From assembly GCA_009746045.1 (NCBI GenBank), contig RPFO01000264.1, positions 744,001 through 808,000 of the forward strand: a stretch of DNA of 64,000 nt, read 5' to 3'. This DNA is from Mesostigma viride. Taxonomy: Eukaryota > Streptophyta > Mesostigmatophyceae > Mesostigmatales > Mesostigmataceae. The notes below the pieces were generated by a model. That model made no database searches. It worked only from the letters and a program-made list of their open reading frames with translations, and was not told the DNA's origin. Position numbers and translations under genes: made by a program. This document shows positions 61,101-64,000 of the stretch, piece by piece (positions within the stretch are counted from its first letter, which is position 1; every line of letters starts with the position of its first letter).

Positions 61101-63556
61101 CCTAGCCCCACAGTGGCAGCATGCCCACTCAAGCTTCATCAGGGGGCTGCCTTTGCAAAGCCGTTGGTACTTTACTAGACCCATTGGTCACTATACTGGG
61201 CACTACAGTGTGCTATACTGGGCACCACAGTGTGCTTGGGCGGTTGCCTTGTGAAGCCGTAGCACAGTCCTGATGATTTTGATTGCTCTGCGTGCGCGTG
61301 GCTGTCGTGATCGGCTGTCGTGGCTATCGGTTGCGTGGGCCAGGAGGACGCGTTCCCCCACTGGGGCCGCTGGCTGGAGCGCAACACAAAGTTCCGCACC
61401 GACGTGCGCTGCTTCGTGCGCGGCGACATGTCCATGCTCAGCGGCCTGGCCACGCGGCTCTCGGGCAGGTGTGCGGCGGCGATGGCGGGCGTGGGGGTGG
61501 GGGGGTATGGGCGGAGTTGGGGCAGGGGCAGGGGCGGGGCGGGGGCGGGGCGGGGCGGGGGCGGGGCGGGGGCGGGGGCGGGGGCGGGGGCGGGGGCGGG
61601 GGCGGGGGCGGGGGCATGGGCATGGGCATGGGCACGGTGCCCCTGACACTAGTTGGTGACAAGGCTGCCACGTCGTGTGCGTGGAGCCTGCGCTGCCGGC
61701 GCTTCTGCCCCACCCAAAACAACACGGGGTGTATTGTGCGTGCTTTGAAGTCGACTCATGCTTGCCTGCTAGTGCGTATCGTAAGTGTAGTGCGGTGACG
61801 CTGGGCTCACAAGGTGGCGCTGGTTCCTCTTGCAGCAACATGTTGTGTTGGAAAACCCACTTGTCAAATCGTCTGATTGGCCGGCATACCGCACCAGGGA
61901 TGAGTGCTCCCTCGCACACTTCCGCAAAACCCTGCACCACTGAATGCTGCAGCGTCATTCCCTGCACACCCAAACACAACACATCGCTCTAGCACAACAT
62001 GTCCTCTGACCACGCCCCAACCCGGGTGGTTTCTGACGGCCACCCGGCCCACGCATGGTTTCTGACTCCCACCCCATCAGTGCGTGTCTTGTGGCCCGTG
62101 CCCCCATGTGTGTGCTCCTGCGTGCCCTTTGCCACCGCACGCCCTCTGCCGCCACATGTGGGTAACGCCTGTTTGCCTCAACAGCGCGGATCTGTTCTCC
62201 GACCTGCGTGGGCCCATCCATGGCGTCAACTTTGTGGCCAGCCGTGACGGGCTCACGCTGGCAGATGTGGTCTCGTACAGCCGGTGGGTGGCCCAGGGGC
62301 AGCCGCTAGCCTTACATGGGTGAAGTAGGGGCAGCCGCCAGCAGTGGGTGGGTGAAGTAGGGGCAGCTGCTCGTGTTAGGTGGGTGGGTAAGCTGAGGGC
62401 AACCGCTAGCATCAGGTGGGTGAACTAGGATCAAGCACTGGCACTATGCAGGAGACGCGCCCATGACGAGGTGCAAAAGTACAGAAACCAGGGGGCTTTC
62501 GGCGTGAAGCCGTTGTGTACTGTACTAGACCTATTGGTCACTATACTGGTCACTACAATGCTTGGGCAGCAACAAGTACGGAAACCAGGGGGCTTACCTT
62601 GCGAAGCCATAGGAGGTGTGCTCTTCTGCTCTTATCTACGCACTGCTGTCATAACAGTTGTGTGGTCTATCTACGCACGGCTGTTACGGTGGCTCTCTTT
62701 CCTGTGCCAAATCGCCCCCACCTACTGTGCATTAGCTAGGCTCCTGCGCCCTGTGGCCGTGTGCTGGTAGTGGCACCCTCTTGTAGCGGCCCAGTTGCTA
62801 CTCCCATAATCGGTTGCGCAATCGTTTTCGGAGGCACCCGCTGGAGGCATTCTGCATCACCGCCCCACGTCCTCTGGCTGTCATTGCATGCAGCGTGGGG
62901 TGTGCTGCGTCCCACACGCCTTTCGCCGTCGCACTTACTCGTACTTCTGGTGTACTTGAGTACACCAGACTGCACACTCGAGTGGTAACTGAGCTAATAC
63001 TTAAGTCATCCTTAGTCATCCTTGGGTTATACTATAGTTGCTCTGTAGTTGTCCTTAGTCGTCCTTAGTCATACTTCAGTCGTATTTCCGTCACACTTAA
63101 GACGTATTTTAGCTGTAACTTTGTCATATTTTAGTCGTACTCCAGTCGTACTTCATTCATAATTTTGTTGTCAATAGGCAGCCCCAGCATGTGGAGGTGT
63201 TGCGCCGTACCCAAGGTAAAATGGAGGGAAAGGGGAGGCATGTCTCTGGTGAGGCTGACCGCTTGGCCCCTTCGGCGCAGTGGTCCCTTCCCTTTCCTGT
63301 GCCTGCCTGTGCCTGCTGGCCACTCGAACACACCCTGGCTGGGTGGACGGCCGTTGGTGGGTGGCCAAAACCTTGGCCGGGTGGGTGGGCCAGGGATGGT
63401 GGATGCGACATGATGCCTCCGTGCACCCCATGGATGACGCCCGATACCTTTCTTTGTTATTATTACATCCTCCTTTGCGACACCTGTCAGCGCATGTGTT
63501 ATCGGCGAGCAGGCCCAGCGCGTGGCCAAGGCCCACAACCAATGGACCGACATCAG
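33971..63556 (+). CDS. ISA2: ISA2-type isoamylase, non-catalytic starch debranching subunit (18 exons, C-terminus beyond window)
   Basis: Isoamylase-family (GH13) protein assembled from 18 collinear exons with matching phases, about 690 residues so far. Order: putative transit peptide (1-46), N-terminal carbohydrate-binding-like region (about 80-156), CBM48-like/isoamylase N domain (about 205-350), then the GH13 barrel. The four conserved GH13 regions are present but degraded. Region I reads DVVYSQ (471-476, usual DVVYNH). Region II reads GFVFA (542-546, usual GFRFD, so the nucleophile Asp is Ala). Region III reads LIAD (Asp584 for the acid/base Glu). Region IV reads SRDG (Arg655 for His). 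This loss is the mark of ISA2, which in plants and Chlamydomonas binds catalytic ISA1 in the plastid to trim pre-amylopectin. The barrel also has [10 protein letters not shown], which I recall from plant ISA2. Introns reach 7 kb and are satellite-rich. Confidence 0.78.
34690..34893. repeat. Tandem repeat, about 75 bp x 2.7, intron 1
   Basis: Imperfect units sharing TTATTGGCCCCCAC, TGATTATTAATTAATTAGGG and GTAAAGGTTCCA. It is AT-rich, unlike its surroundings. It is followed by a C-rich block (34919-34967) that serves as the pyrimidine tract of exon 2. Confidence 0.85.
35001..35147 (+). CDS. ISA2: Exon 2: N-terminal region
   Basis: 49 codons between CACCAG| and CGG|GTACGT, phase 0 at both ends. 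Encodes a Ser-rich stretch ([16 protein letters not shown]), then [16 protein letters not shown], a beta-strand-like segment leading into exon 3. A run of C with few interruptions (34919-34967) forms the pyrimidine tract. The exon end and donor are copied twice in the next 300 bp. Confidence 0.65.
35101..35460 (+). repeat. Exon 2 end and donor, present three times
   Basis: The last 45 bp of exon 2 and its donor recur at about 35214-35264 (ends CACACAAGG|GTGGGC) and, more diverged, at about 35370-35430 (ends GTCGGGTAGGTG). Intron bases after the donor are included in each copy. The second copy still reads [13 protein letters not shown] in frame. Confidence 0.82.
35510..35700 (+). repeat. Tandem repeat, 60 bp x about 3, intron 2
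   Basis: Units built from TGGGGTGGTTTTATGCCTG and TGCCTGTGGGAGGGGC. G-rich on the + strand. Non-coding; open frames through it come from the period of 60. Confidence 0.88.
35733..37249 (+). repeat. Minisatellite, 65 bp x about 23, intron 2
   Basis: Highly homogeneous unit containing ACGCCCGTCCCCATGGCTGT, the variable CTGGACC or CGTGACC, and GGCGGCATGGAGGGCCCAC. Only two main unit types alternate along the array, which points to recent expansion. Confidence 0.95.
37380..37741 (+). repeat. (TGGG)n microsatellite, about 360 bp, intron 2
   Basis: About 90 near-perfect GGGT units on the + strand with a few A or GG interruptions. Four or more G-triplets in every 16 bases give very strong G-quadruplex potential in the transcript. 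It lies 200 bp before exon 3. Confidence 0.97.
37940..38038 (+). CDS. ISA2: Exon 3: N-terminal carbohydrate-binding-like region
   Basis: 33 codons, acceptor GCACGCAG|, donor TGG|GTAAGG, phase 0. Encodes [14 protein letters not shown] through GEAFLHW. The LHW at the boundary, with GCYRSS at the start of exon 4, resembles the L-H-W-G strand of plastid starch-binding modules (CBM45-like). That resemblance is by eye only. Confidence 0.75.
38018..38397 (+). repeat. Exon 3 end and donor tandem array, 32-33 bp x about 11
   Basis: The last 20 bp of exon 3 plus donor (GAGGCCTTCCTGCACTGG|GTAAGG) and about 12 G-rich intron bases are repeated about eleven times. Almost every copy keeps CTGCACTGG|GTAAGG. 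Later copies have GAGGCATTCC; one has CACTTAGTAAG. Confidence 0.95.
38597..38679 (+). CDS. ISA2: Exon 4
   Basis: 83 bp, acceptor CTGCCAG|, donor CAG|GTGGGT, ends in phase 2. Encodes [19 protein letters not shown] and a short loop. The Trp-rich motif completes the sugar-binding-like strand begun in exon 3. Phase agrees with exon 5. Confidence 0.75.
38953..39576 (+). repeat. Minisatellite, 30 bp x about 21, intron 4
   Basis: Unit GTGGCAACATTAGCGCGAGC plus CAGAACAAAA. The period of 30 leaves frames open on both strands, giving spurious ORFs. Confidence 0.95.
39577..39754 (+). repeat. Dispersed repeat family, about 72-bp unit, intron 4 copies
   Basis: Two full units and a partial one, with GAAGCCGCGGGGTA then TAGACCCATTGGTCACT and TACTGGGCACTACAGTGC. 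Related copies are in introns 15 and 17 (61144-61262, 62488-62625), so the family is dispersed as well as tandem. Confidence 0.85.
40083..40263 (+). repeat. (TTTCACCCCC)n, 10 bp x about 18, intron 4
   Basis: A nearly pure array, all pyrimidine except one A per unit, followed by further C/T-rich sequence up to the exon 5 acceptor at 40350. In effect it is a 270-bp polypyrimidine tract. Confidence 0.95.
40351..40494 (+). CDS. ISA2: Exon 5
   Basis: 144 bp after a 180-bp satellite of pyrimidines and CTCCAG|; donor CGG|GTGCGT. Encodes [19 protein letters not shown] and [18 protein letters not shown], a beta-rich segment ahead of the isoamylase N-terminal domain. The last bases of the exon plus donor are the seed of the 93-bp array that follows. 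Confidence 0.75.
40471..40978 (+). repeat. Exon 5 end and donor tandem array, 93 bp x about 6
   Basis: GTGGATCGGGTGCGTGG (exon end plus donor) occurs at 40486 in the real exon and again at 40579, 40672, 40765 and 40858, with a variant at 40951: exact 93-bp spacing. Each unit also has TGGCAATATTGACGCTAGC. The exon end is thus part of the array. Confidence 0.95.
41005..41262 (+). repeat. Tandem repeat, 28 bp x about 9, intron 5
   Basis: Unit AAGATAAGCCCAAGGCTGTG plus ATAGACTA, with variants ATCCACTA. Confidence 0.92.
41665..43478 (+). repeat. Minisatellite, 24 bp x about 75, intron 5
   Basis: Unit CACTCATCACTCATCGCCTG plus CTGC. A recurring variant has CACCTGTCGCC. It runs to within 10 bp of the exon 6 acceptor. 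The 24-bp period produces 660-730-residue open frames on both strands that are not genes. Confidence 0.97.
43489..43657 (+). CDS. ISA2: Exon 6: isoamylase N-terminal (CBM48-like) domain start
   Basis: 169 bp, acceptor CGTACAG| directly after the 24-bp array, donor TAT|GTGCGT. Encodes [32 protein letters not shown], in which PLG, the V-N-F-A-L-F-S strand and V-x-L-C-L are signature features of isoamylase N-terminal domains. Confidence 0.85.
43660..43850 (+). repeat. GT-rich microsatellite at the start of intron 6
   Basis: Imperfect (GT)n with GCGTGTGT and GTGTTTGTG variants beginning at the exon 6 donor (GTGCGTGTG). The donor itself looks like the first unit. Confidence 0.9.
44812..44919 (+). 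CDS. ISA2: Exon 7: isoamylase N-terminal domain
   Basis: 36 codons, acceptor GTCGCCAG|, donor GCG|GTGAGT, phase 0. Encodes [20 protein letters not shown] and KVYGYRVA. The T-G-D-x-W-H-V and Y-G-Y-R-V patterns are conserved across isoamylases. Confidence 0.87.
45396..45492 (+). CDS. ISA2: Exon 8: isoamylase N-domain end
   Basis: 97 bp, acceptor GATCAG|, donor CCCGA|GTGAGT, phase 1. Encodes [25 protein letters not shown]-x-R-F and L-D-P-Y-A are isoamylase-family motifs. It precedes the largest intron, 7 kb, which holds a MITE-like element and the 5.5-kb satellite. Confidence 0.87.
45557..46362. mobile_element. MITE-like element with about 23-bp inverted ends, intron 8
   Basis: GGTCAAAATCACTTTGCGAC at 45557 is matched in inverse by GTCGCAAAGTGATTTGACC ending about 46362, with one base difference in the A-run. 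The interior (about 760 bp, AT-richer) has no ORF of note. No clear target duplication was found, so the superfamily is unassigned. Confidence 0.6.
46379..46455 (+). repeat. Diverged copy of exon 8 end and following intron
   Basis: AAAGGTGCCCTCGGCATC, then TATCAAGGACCCGAGTCAGT, mirrors exon 8 (AAAGGTGCTGTCGGCGCC, ATCAAAGACCCGAGTGAGT), and the intron bases after it also match. The donor GT is destroyed (GTCAGT is shifted by a substitution). Confidence 0.8.
46520..52040 (+). repeat. Giant minisatellite, 21 bp x about 262, intron 8
   Basis: Unit TTCCTTACTGGTGGACAAGCG over 5.5 kb, with a few common variants (CTCC for TTCC; GAGAAGC for GACAAGC; CTGACTGG for CTTACTGG). The order of variants repeats in places with a spacing of 357 bp (17 units), i.e. 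a higher-order repeat (compare 47701 and 48058). Since 21 is a multiple of 3, frames of more than 1,800 codons are open on both strands; they have no coding meaning. Confidence 0.98.
52493..52574 (+). CDS. ISA2: Exon 9
   Basis: 82 bp, acceptor CATCGCAG|, donor GC|GTAAGT, phase 2. Encodes [24 protein letters not shown]. The F-D-W-x-G-D segment is the conserved lead-in to the first barrel strand of isoamylases. Confidence 0.82.
52695..52895 (+). repeat. Tandem repeat, about 56 bp x 3.5, intron 9
   Basis: Units share GGGCCATGACAAGGGGTGAT and CTGGGCCACA. Confidence 0.88.
53600..54150 (+). repeat. Minisatellite, 48 bp x about 10, intron 9
   Basis: Unit TGTCCAGATGTTTGCCTCTA, TCATAAAGTTTCCCTGCCTC, TAGTTATG. 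It is pyrimidine-rich and ends about 100 bp before the exon 10 acceptor. Confidence 0.94.
54250..54386 (+). CDS. ISA2: Exon 10: first barrel strand
   Basis: 137 bp, acceptor CCCACAG|, donor CTGG|GTGGGT. Encodes [20 protein letters not shown], then [21 protein letters not shown]-x-V-x-x-F-T and G-L-x-x-K-I-x-H-L-x-x-L-G are strongly conserved in isoamylases. The exon's last 20 bases and donor are repeated downstream. Confidence 0.88.
54366..54706 (+). repeat. Exon 10 end and donor tandem array, 53 bp x about 6
   Basis: CTGGTGGACCTGG|GTGGGTGC is the exon 10 end plus donor and recurs at 54410, 54463, 54516 and onward at 53-bp steps, joined by CGTGCGCAAGCGTTCTTGTC. Every copy keeps an intact GTGGGT. 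Confidence 0.95.
55272..55362 (+). CDS. ISA2: Exon 11
   Basis: 91 bp, acceptor GTGCAG|, donor CAG|GTAAGG, phase 2. Encodes [16 protein letters not shown] and [10 protein letters not shown]. The I-N-x-V-x-L-x-P-V strand matches barrel strand 2 of GH13 debranching enzymes. Confidence 0.85.
55357..55510 (+). repeat. Short imperfect repeats of the exon 11 donor region
   Basis: CAG|GTAAGGCCAC at the exon 11 boundary is echoed by CCAGGTGTAAGGCCAAC, CCAGGGTGAGGCCAAAT and further GTGAGGCCA-like units at about 20-bp intervals. Confidence 0.65.
56090..56530 (+). repeat. Exon 12 acceptor tandem copies, about 80-bp steps
   Basis: Before the real acceptor (56519) there are copies of the pyrimidine tract, CCCGCAG and exon start at about 56188, 56271, 56350 and 56433, with a weaker one at about 56100. 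Copies read GCAGCTTGTTTGCACCCACAC, GCAGCTTCATCGGACCC, GCAGTTTCTTCGCGCCCACA. Several include a CTAAC or CTACC branch-like motif and CTTGCTTTCC. Confidence 0.9.
56519..56624 (+). CDS. ISA2: Exon 12
   Basis: 106 bp, acceptor CCCCGCAG|, donor GAG|GTGTGT, phase 0. Encodes [21 protein letters not shown] and [14 protein letters not shown] and [10 protein letters not shown] are conserved in isoamylases and lead into region I. Both the acceptor and donor ends are copied in the flanking introns. Confidence 0.88.
56700..56800 (+). repeat. Two copies of exon 12 end and donor
   Basis: CACAAGCGCGGCATTGAG|GTGTGT (real) is followed by CACAAGCGCGGCATTAACGTGGG (about 56711) and GACAAGCGCGGCATGGAAGTGCGT (about 56767). 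Confidence 0.85.
57040..57868 (+). repeat. Minisatellite, 60 bp x about 14, intron 12
   Basis: Unit ATTGCAATGTCCTTGCTCAT, CTCTATCTCAACAGTGGCGC, CCACTTTCACTTGTGTCATC. Each unit has an acceptor-like CTATCTCAACAG. It ends about 70 bp before exon 13. Confidence 0.96.
57937..58052 (+). CDS. ISA2: Exon 13: GH13 region I, altered
   Basis: 116 bp, acceptor CACGTGCAG|, donor GGAGA|GTGAGT, phase 2. Encodes [15 protein letters not shown], the region I equivalent in which the usual Asn-His pair is Ser-Gln, then [15 protein letters not shown], a standard isoamylase sequence (R-G-I-D-N-x-x-Y-Y). Confidence 0.9.
58675..58735 (+). CDS. ISA2: Exon 14
   Basis: 61 bp, acceptor GCTCCAG|, donor CTG|GTGAGT. Encodes [20 protein letters not shown]. 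The G-G-N-x-x-N-x-x-H-P-V-V motif is the normal isoamylase segment between regions I and II. Confidence 0.88.
59150..59410 (+). repeat. Tandem repeat, 83 bp x about 3, intron 14
   Basis: Repeats of ACCCAGTGTACTTAGTGTGG and GATGAGCGTGGCCCACACTA at exact 83-bp spacing (59171, 59254, 59337). Confidence 0.92.
59690..60372 (+). repeat. Minisatellite, 11 bp x about 60, intron 14
   Basis: Unit CTCGTTTGCGC or CTCGTTTGTGC with CTCATTT variants; the C/T variants cluster in blocks. Because 11 is not a multiple of 3, all frames cycle, producing long spurious Cys/Leu/Arg-rich open frames. Confidence 0.95.
60724..60924 (+). CDS. ISA2: Exon 15: GH13 regions II and III, catalytic residues lost
   Basis: 67 codons, acceptor TCGTGCAG|, donor GAG|GTGGGC, phase 0. 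Encodes [24 protein letters not shown] replaces G-F-R-F-D, removing both the Arg and the nucleophile Asp. [11 protein letters not shown] and [11 protein letters not shown] follow, where Asp stands at the acid/base Glu position. The flanks are well conserved, so the substitutions are real features and not misalignment. Confidence 0.92.
60992..61030 (+). repeat. Copy of exon 15 end and donor
   Basis: CATCCAGCACGACGGCACGT followed by ACGAG|GTGGGCACG is an exact copy of the exon 15 end (60900-60933), placed about 90 bp into intron 15. Confidence 0.93.
61144..61262 (+). repeat. Dispersed repeat family copy, intron 15
   Basis: CTAGACCCATTGGTCACTA, TACTGGGCACTACAGTG (the last part duplicated) and GGGCGGTTGCCTTGTGAAGC, as in intron 4. 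Confidence 0.85.
61344..61468 (+). CDS. ISA2: Exon 16
   Basis: 125 bp, acceptor GGGCCAG|, donor GCAG|GTGTGC, phase 2. Encodes [18 protein letters not shown] and [19 protein letters not shown]-x-R-W-x-E-x-N and L-A-T-R-L-x-G are standard isoamylase motifs. Confidence 0.9.
61535..61618 (+). repeat. GGGGGC-rich array, intron 16
   Basis: (GGGGGC)n and GGGGC units on the + strand, beginning soon after the exon 16 donor; G-quadruplex-prone. Confidence 0.93.
62185..62283 (+). CDS. ISA2: Exon 17: GH13 region IV, His lost
   Basis: 99 bp, acceptor TCAACAG|, donor GCCG|GTGGGT, phase 2. Encodes [20 protein letters not shown] and [14 protein letters not shown]. Region IV normally reads A-H-D-G; here it is S-R-D-G, keeping the Asp but not the substrate-binding His. 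Confidence 0.9.
62284..62460 (+). repeat. Imperfect repeat after the exon 17 donor
   Basis: Units of GTGGGTGAAGTAGGGGCAGC and relatives at about 38-bp steps; the GTGGGT donor-like hexamer recurs in most. Confidence 0.7.
62488..62625 (+). repeat. Dispersed repeat family copy, intron 17
   Basis: GTACTAGACCTATTGGTCACT, ACTGGTCACTACAATGCTTG and flanking AAACCAGGGGGCTT motifs, a diverged member of the family in introns 4 and 15. Confidence 0.8.
62995..63170 (+). repeat. Degenerate (CTTAGTCGTA-like)n tract, intron 17
   Basis: A series of about fifteen 10-13-bp units of the form CTTAGTCATC, TTTAGTCGTA, CTCCAGTCGTA. Heavily diverged, so older than the homogeneous arrays nearby. Confidence 0.7.
63491..63556 (+). 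CDS. ISA2: Exon 18 (tentative)
   Basis: 66 bp, acceptor CACCTGTCAG|, donor CATCAG|GTGGGT. The phase matches exon 17 and gives [23 protein letters not shown] see no isoamylase signature, and a conserved W-N-C-G stretch expected hereabouts was not found, so an exon may be missing before it. Support: three later copies of its end plus donor, the pattern seen at confirmed exons. Confidence 0.45.
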
Positions 63557-63567
63557 GTGGGTGCACA

Positions 63568-63579
63568 CACAAACACACA

Positions 63580-63618
<39 letters not shown>

Positions 63619-63735
63619 CAACAGTGGAGTGACATCAGGTGGGCGCCCCCCCCCCCCACTCACAACACCAGTGGAGTGACATCAGGTGGGTGCCCACACA
63701 CACACACAACACCAGAGGACCGACATCAGATGGGT
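63568..63735 (+). repeat. (AC)n and three copies of the exon 18 end and donor
   Basis: After the donor (GACATCAG|GTGGGTGCACAC) comes (CA)n, then GTGGAGTGACATCAGGTGGGC (about 63624), GTGGAGTGACATCAGGTGGGT (about 63671) and GAGGACCGACATCAGATGGGT (about 63714). Confidence 0.82.
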
Positions 63736-64000
63736 GCGCTGCACCTAGGATCCACGGGGCCTTTGGGTTGGTAGCATTCATGAGAATTACTATCACTACA
63801 TGGTTATTATCGTGGTTCTCTGAACCACGAAAGTTTCTTTATAGTGAGATGGAAGGGCTATCGGGTTCACGTGAAATACCTTTTTGAGGCTGCTGTGGCC
63901 TGATCTGGATAGGTTGTGATACAAGATTTGGCCAGTTTTTCTGGCCAGGTGGCATGAGCTACATTGAGATATAATCTTGCCACTGTATAGTTTTCTTTGT
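63736..64000. other. Unassigned right edge
   Basis: AT-richer sequence with a hairpin CGTGGTTC/GAACCACG near 63812-63830. No exon recognised. It probably lies within the next intron of the isoamylase-like gene. Confidence 0.35.

Noticed and set aside
33971-63556. A catalytically active debranching enzyme (ISA1 or ISA3)
   Set aside because: The nucleophile Asp, acid/base Glu and both conserved His residues are replaced, while neighbouring motifs align well, so this is not an alignment artefact.

Overview
The window looks like nuclear DNA of a green alga, most likely chlorophycean. It carries an intron-riddled gene for a plastid-type isoamylase of the ISA2 kind (starch metabolism), plant/alga-type LTR retrotransposons, and GT/AG introns packed with minisatellites. 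I see no bacterial operon, no CRISPR array and no confident tRNA or rRNA. The species cannot be named from this sequence; large repeat-rich volvocalean genomes such as Haematococcus are a guess only.

Positions 1-2293 hold no recognisable gene. Positions 2294-30076 are a nest of LTR retrotransposons. The outermost is an old, frameshifted Copia-type element on the + strand (about 2294-5189 plus 27487-30076). A Ty3/Gypsy chromovirus (5190-27486, 545-bp LTRs identical by eye, 5-bp target duplication) sits inside its integrase gene. The chromovirus is itself split twice: its gag by a Gag-only non-autonomous element (7916-10939, 698-bp LTRs), and its extra 3' ORF by a second Copia-type element on the - strand (17885-26372, 643-bp LTRs with AGTTAG...CTAACT ends). 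All three insertions have exact 5-bp target duplications (GGAGG, GATGG, ACTGG), so the order of events can be read directly. Both Copia-type elements place the retropepsin-like domain between integrase and reverse transcriptase, which is neither the Copia nor the Gypsy order.

Positions 30077-33970 hold a truncation scar, a piggyBac-like TTAA-flanked element without transposase (30695-33087), and unassigned sequence.

From 33971 to the right edge runs one + strand gene. I assembled 18 exons with matching phases (about 690 codons, C-terminus beyond the window) from domain similarity and GT/AG boundaries. The product is an isoamylase-family protein in which the GH13 catalytic motifs are degraded: the nucleophile Asp is Ala, the acid/base Glu is Asp, and the region I and IV histidines are lost. 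This matches ISA2, the non-catalytic partner of ISA1 in plant and algal starch debranching. Roughly 2 kb of coding sequence is spread over 30 kb because introns are filled with tandem arrays, including a 5.5-kb array of a 21-bp unit.

The most striking structural signal is that many of these intronic arrays were seeded from the gene's own splice junctions. Copies of an exon end plus its donor follow exons 2, 3, 5, 8, 10, 12, 15 and 18, and copies of an acceptor plus exon start precede exon 12. The introns therefore contain ladders of decoy splice sites.
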